Shown here in pieces: positions 61,898 through 64,000 of a DNA stretch of 64,000 nt. The stretch comes from Carassius auratus (lineage: Eukaryota; Chordata; Actinopteri; Cypriniformes; Cyprinidae). A model generated the notes under the pieces. The model was not told the DNA's origin. It ran no database searches and saw nothing but the letters and a program-made list of their open reading frames with translations. Every line of letters starts with the position of its first letter. Position 1 is the first letter of the stretch. The stretch is from positions 352,501-416,500 of the forward strand of contig NW_020523854.1 of NCBI RefSeq assembly GCF_003368295.1. The letters run 5' to 3'. Both the position numbers and the translations under genes were made by a program.

Positions 61898-64000
61898 TGT
61901 GTGTGTGTATATATATATATATATAATTTTATAATAAATCTTTAATATTCTAAACCTGGATTTGAATTTGTTATGTTTATTTTAGCCTAAAGATGTAATG
62001 TGGAATTTTGAAACAGACGATAGTGGTTTTCATCTTGCCAACTTGCATATGAAACCTCTGAAACATATGTAACTGGTTTTGGAATGAGCAATGTAAATGA
62101 AAAGGTTCTGCAGTGGTGTCCAGCTGTAAAACCCATTTTGCCACTAATTGGAAGCTTTATTTTTAAGAACCACCATGTACAATCACCACATTAACCTCTG
62201 TGACCTGCACTCAGGGCATTGGCCTGGGTCTCATTGTGATGGACATGCACTTCGAATCATCTCTGAGCAGAGCTCACCCAGAGGCTTTGCAGAGATCTTC
62301 TTCACATTTCAGTCAACCGTGGCAGGTCGCTGCCCTAATATGGCAGATTAAAGCCCAATATTAATTCTCCTTCCTGTGCTACTGGAAGCCTGGGCAGTTT
62401 GCTTGTTGTGTCTGGGGTGTGTTTGTTTTGGCCGAGGTGCTCCGCCTCGGCTATCCTTTTTATTAACACAGGCCCTAATGCCTTGATTTAATGCACTCTC
62501 GGAGGTCAGATATTGCTCTGGCAGCCACAGAACACTTCCTTCCTCCCTGCCCCATTAATAACAGCAAACAAATCAGGGATGTGCCATAAATATTCTCTCC
62601 GGTATATTAGAGCAACTTGGATGTAAGATGTGGACATGTTTATTATGAGAGGAGAGCATTACTCCTGTGCAGCTCCAGCCAGAGGGTGCAACTGGGTATG
62701 TGTGTGTGTAGTGTTTCTTTATCTCTCACTCTCACATGTGAAATGACATGCAATATTCCCCTATGGCCAGAATGAGTCCATCTTAGATTCATACCCTATG
62801 TTTTTTGCCAGGTACATTAATTATTTTATTAGTGCACTGTAAGTGAACATGACTCTTTAGAATAAAGGATCCATTTAGATTTCCAAAGGACAATAAGACA
62901 GCCTTATTAATAATAACCTTTATTCTCTAATTATATATATTTTTTTTTTCGATGAATAGTCCTCACACATATTTAAAGTCCCATGTAGCCAGAAGTGCTT
63001 TACTGCACAAAATGGTTGATGAGAAAATACAGTCGATACAGTATAAAAACCATTATGCCTATGAAATGTCCCCTTAAACTTGTGAATGTACATACAGTAG
63101 ATCACTGGTCAGGATAGTGGAGAATATTCTCCAGCATGTCTATTAGACTTTTTTTGTTTTTTTCTTAATAATGAAGCTGAAATCACATGTACTTATGGCT
63201 TTTTAAGGAAATCCATAATTGTGCATGGTTTAAAAGTTAATACATTATCATTAAAAATCTATTTCTCTGTGGAAAATATGAATCATACAGCTCATATAAT
63301 CAATAATATCAGATCGCTGGTTTCCAGCTGGTCACAGCTGAATGCAGGTACCTTGGCATCTACAGCATGAAGAACTGCTCTCATCTCTCACTTCCCTTTC
63401 AAACTCCCATACTACCTTGAGACATTTTTCCCTCTCTCACATCTTCCTGTTTGGGTAACAGCTGCAGTATTAGAGATTAATGATTAATTAATGCTTTCAG
63501 TTTTGCATTTACAATGAACTAAGGCAAATCGAATGAATGTGATTCATTTGCAGCTGCAGTTCATAATCATTCCATGCATTCAGCTGCTGTATCGAAGTTA
63601 TTAAGCATGCACAGGGTGCAACTGAACTAAAGCTAATGAGATATAGCATTGTCCAGTTCCACTGAAATCCACAAAGGTTATTTGGTCAAATTTACACAGT
63701 ATATACATATATATATATATATACAAAATAAAGAGTGAAAAAAGGTGGTTCTTAAAGAGTGTATTAGTTCGTAATTTCTAGCATTAGAGACTAAGAGTGT
63801 TTCCATGACTACAGTCCTGCTTAATAAAATAGTCTGTAATGAATCACCATCTCATTGTATTCATTTGGCTCAAGGTCTGTGTATTTCTGGTACACAATGT
63901 TTCTGTCAGTCTGTTAATGAATAAATGATCTCAGTCATTCATCTCCAGACGCTGTAATGACTTGTGTGTTTAGAAGAATCTGAATCCGTGGCGGATCGCC
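61898..64000 (+). other. Intron 1, last part in window
   Basis: It starts with a TG/TA microsatellite (61898-61925). Then comes mostly unique sequence, with a GC-richer, repeat-free stretch at about 62140-62620 and a short (AT)n at 63706-63724. No sulfotransferase exon 2 is found up to the window end. Confidence 0.5.

Overview
This window looks like vertebrate nuclear DNA, most likely from a cyprinid fish (carp, goldfish, barb or zebrafish relatives). It is AT-rich and gene-poor, and full of short DNA transposons, a V-SINE/DANA-type SINE and very long (AT)n tracts. There is no bacterial-style gene packing. Only one host coding exon can be supported: exon 1 of a heparan sulfate glucosamine 3-O-sulfotransferase, best matched to hs3st4. 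It lies on the + strand at 37617-38218 and ends at a splice donor. No second exon is seen, so about 25.8 kb downstream (38219 to the window end) should be intron 1, and 1 to about 36.9 kb is upstream flank.

Layout: 1-8.8 kb holds the end of a TTAA-flanked element, a V-SINE, a foldback MITE and several AT microsatellites. 8.85-10.0 kb is a complete 1.15-kb TTAA-flanked DNA transposon carrying a decayed THAP zinc-finger exon on one strand and an acidic N-terminal exon on the other. 10-36.8 kb is mostly unique or anciently repetitive flank. It contains several TTAAAGG-type MITEs, a hAT-type MITE with an 8-bp target duplication, and one GC-richer island with a perfect CRE (28.7-29.1 kb). 36.9-37.6 kb is a GC-rich promoter and 5' leader with at least six upstream AUGs. 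38.2-52.2 kb is intron with more MITEs and a second, inverted, deleted copy of the THAP-bearing element.

The most striking object is 52249-58389. Here two segments occur twice, each pair apparently identical, in the order A1 - 5.4 kb - B1-A2-B2. A is 153 bp with CCAAT and TATA boxes; B is 175 bp with AATAAA. B1 and A2 overlap by 4 bp (AGAA), and AGAA also bounds both outer ends. This is the split-direct-repeat architecture of Ngaro-like (DIRS-order, tyrosine-recombinase) retroelements. I see no reverse transcriptase or recombinase inside it. It holds two nested DNA transposons, a decayed open frame and a 1.9-kb minisatellite with a graded higher-order structure that stays open in several forward frames. 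It therefore reads as a recently moved, non-autonomous Ngaro-type element.

The rest of the intron (58.4-64 kb) contains a TAA/AT tract and a decayed, internally deleted Tc1-like transposon. The elements are not part of a common pathway with the sulfotransferase gene; they are insertions in its flank and intron. Repeat family names come from memory of cyprinid repeats and were not checked against a database.
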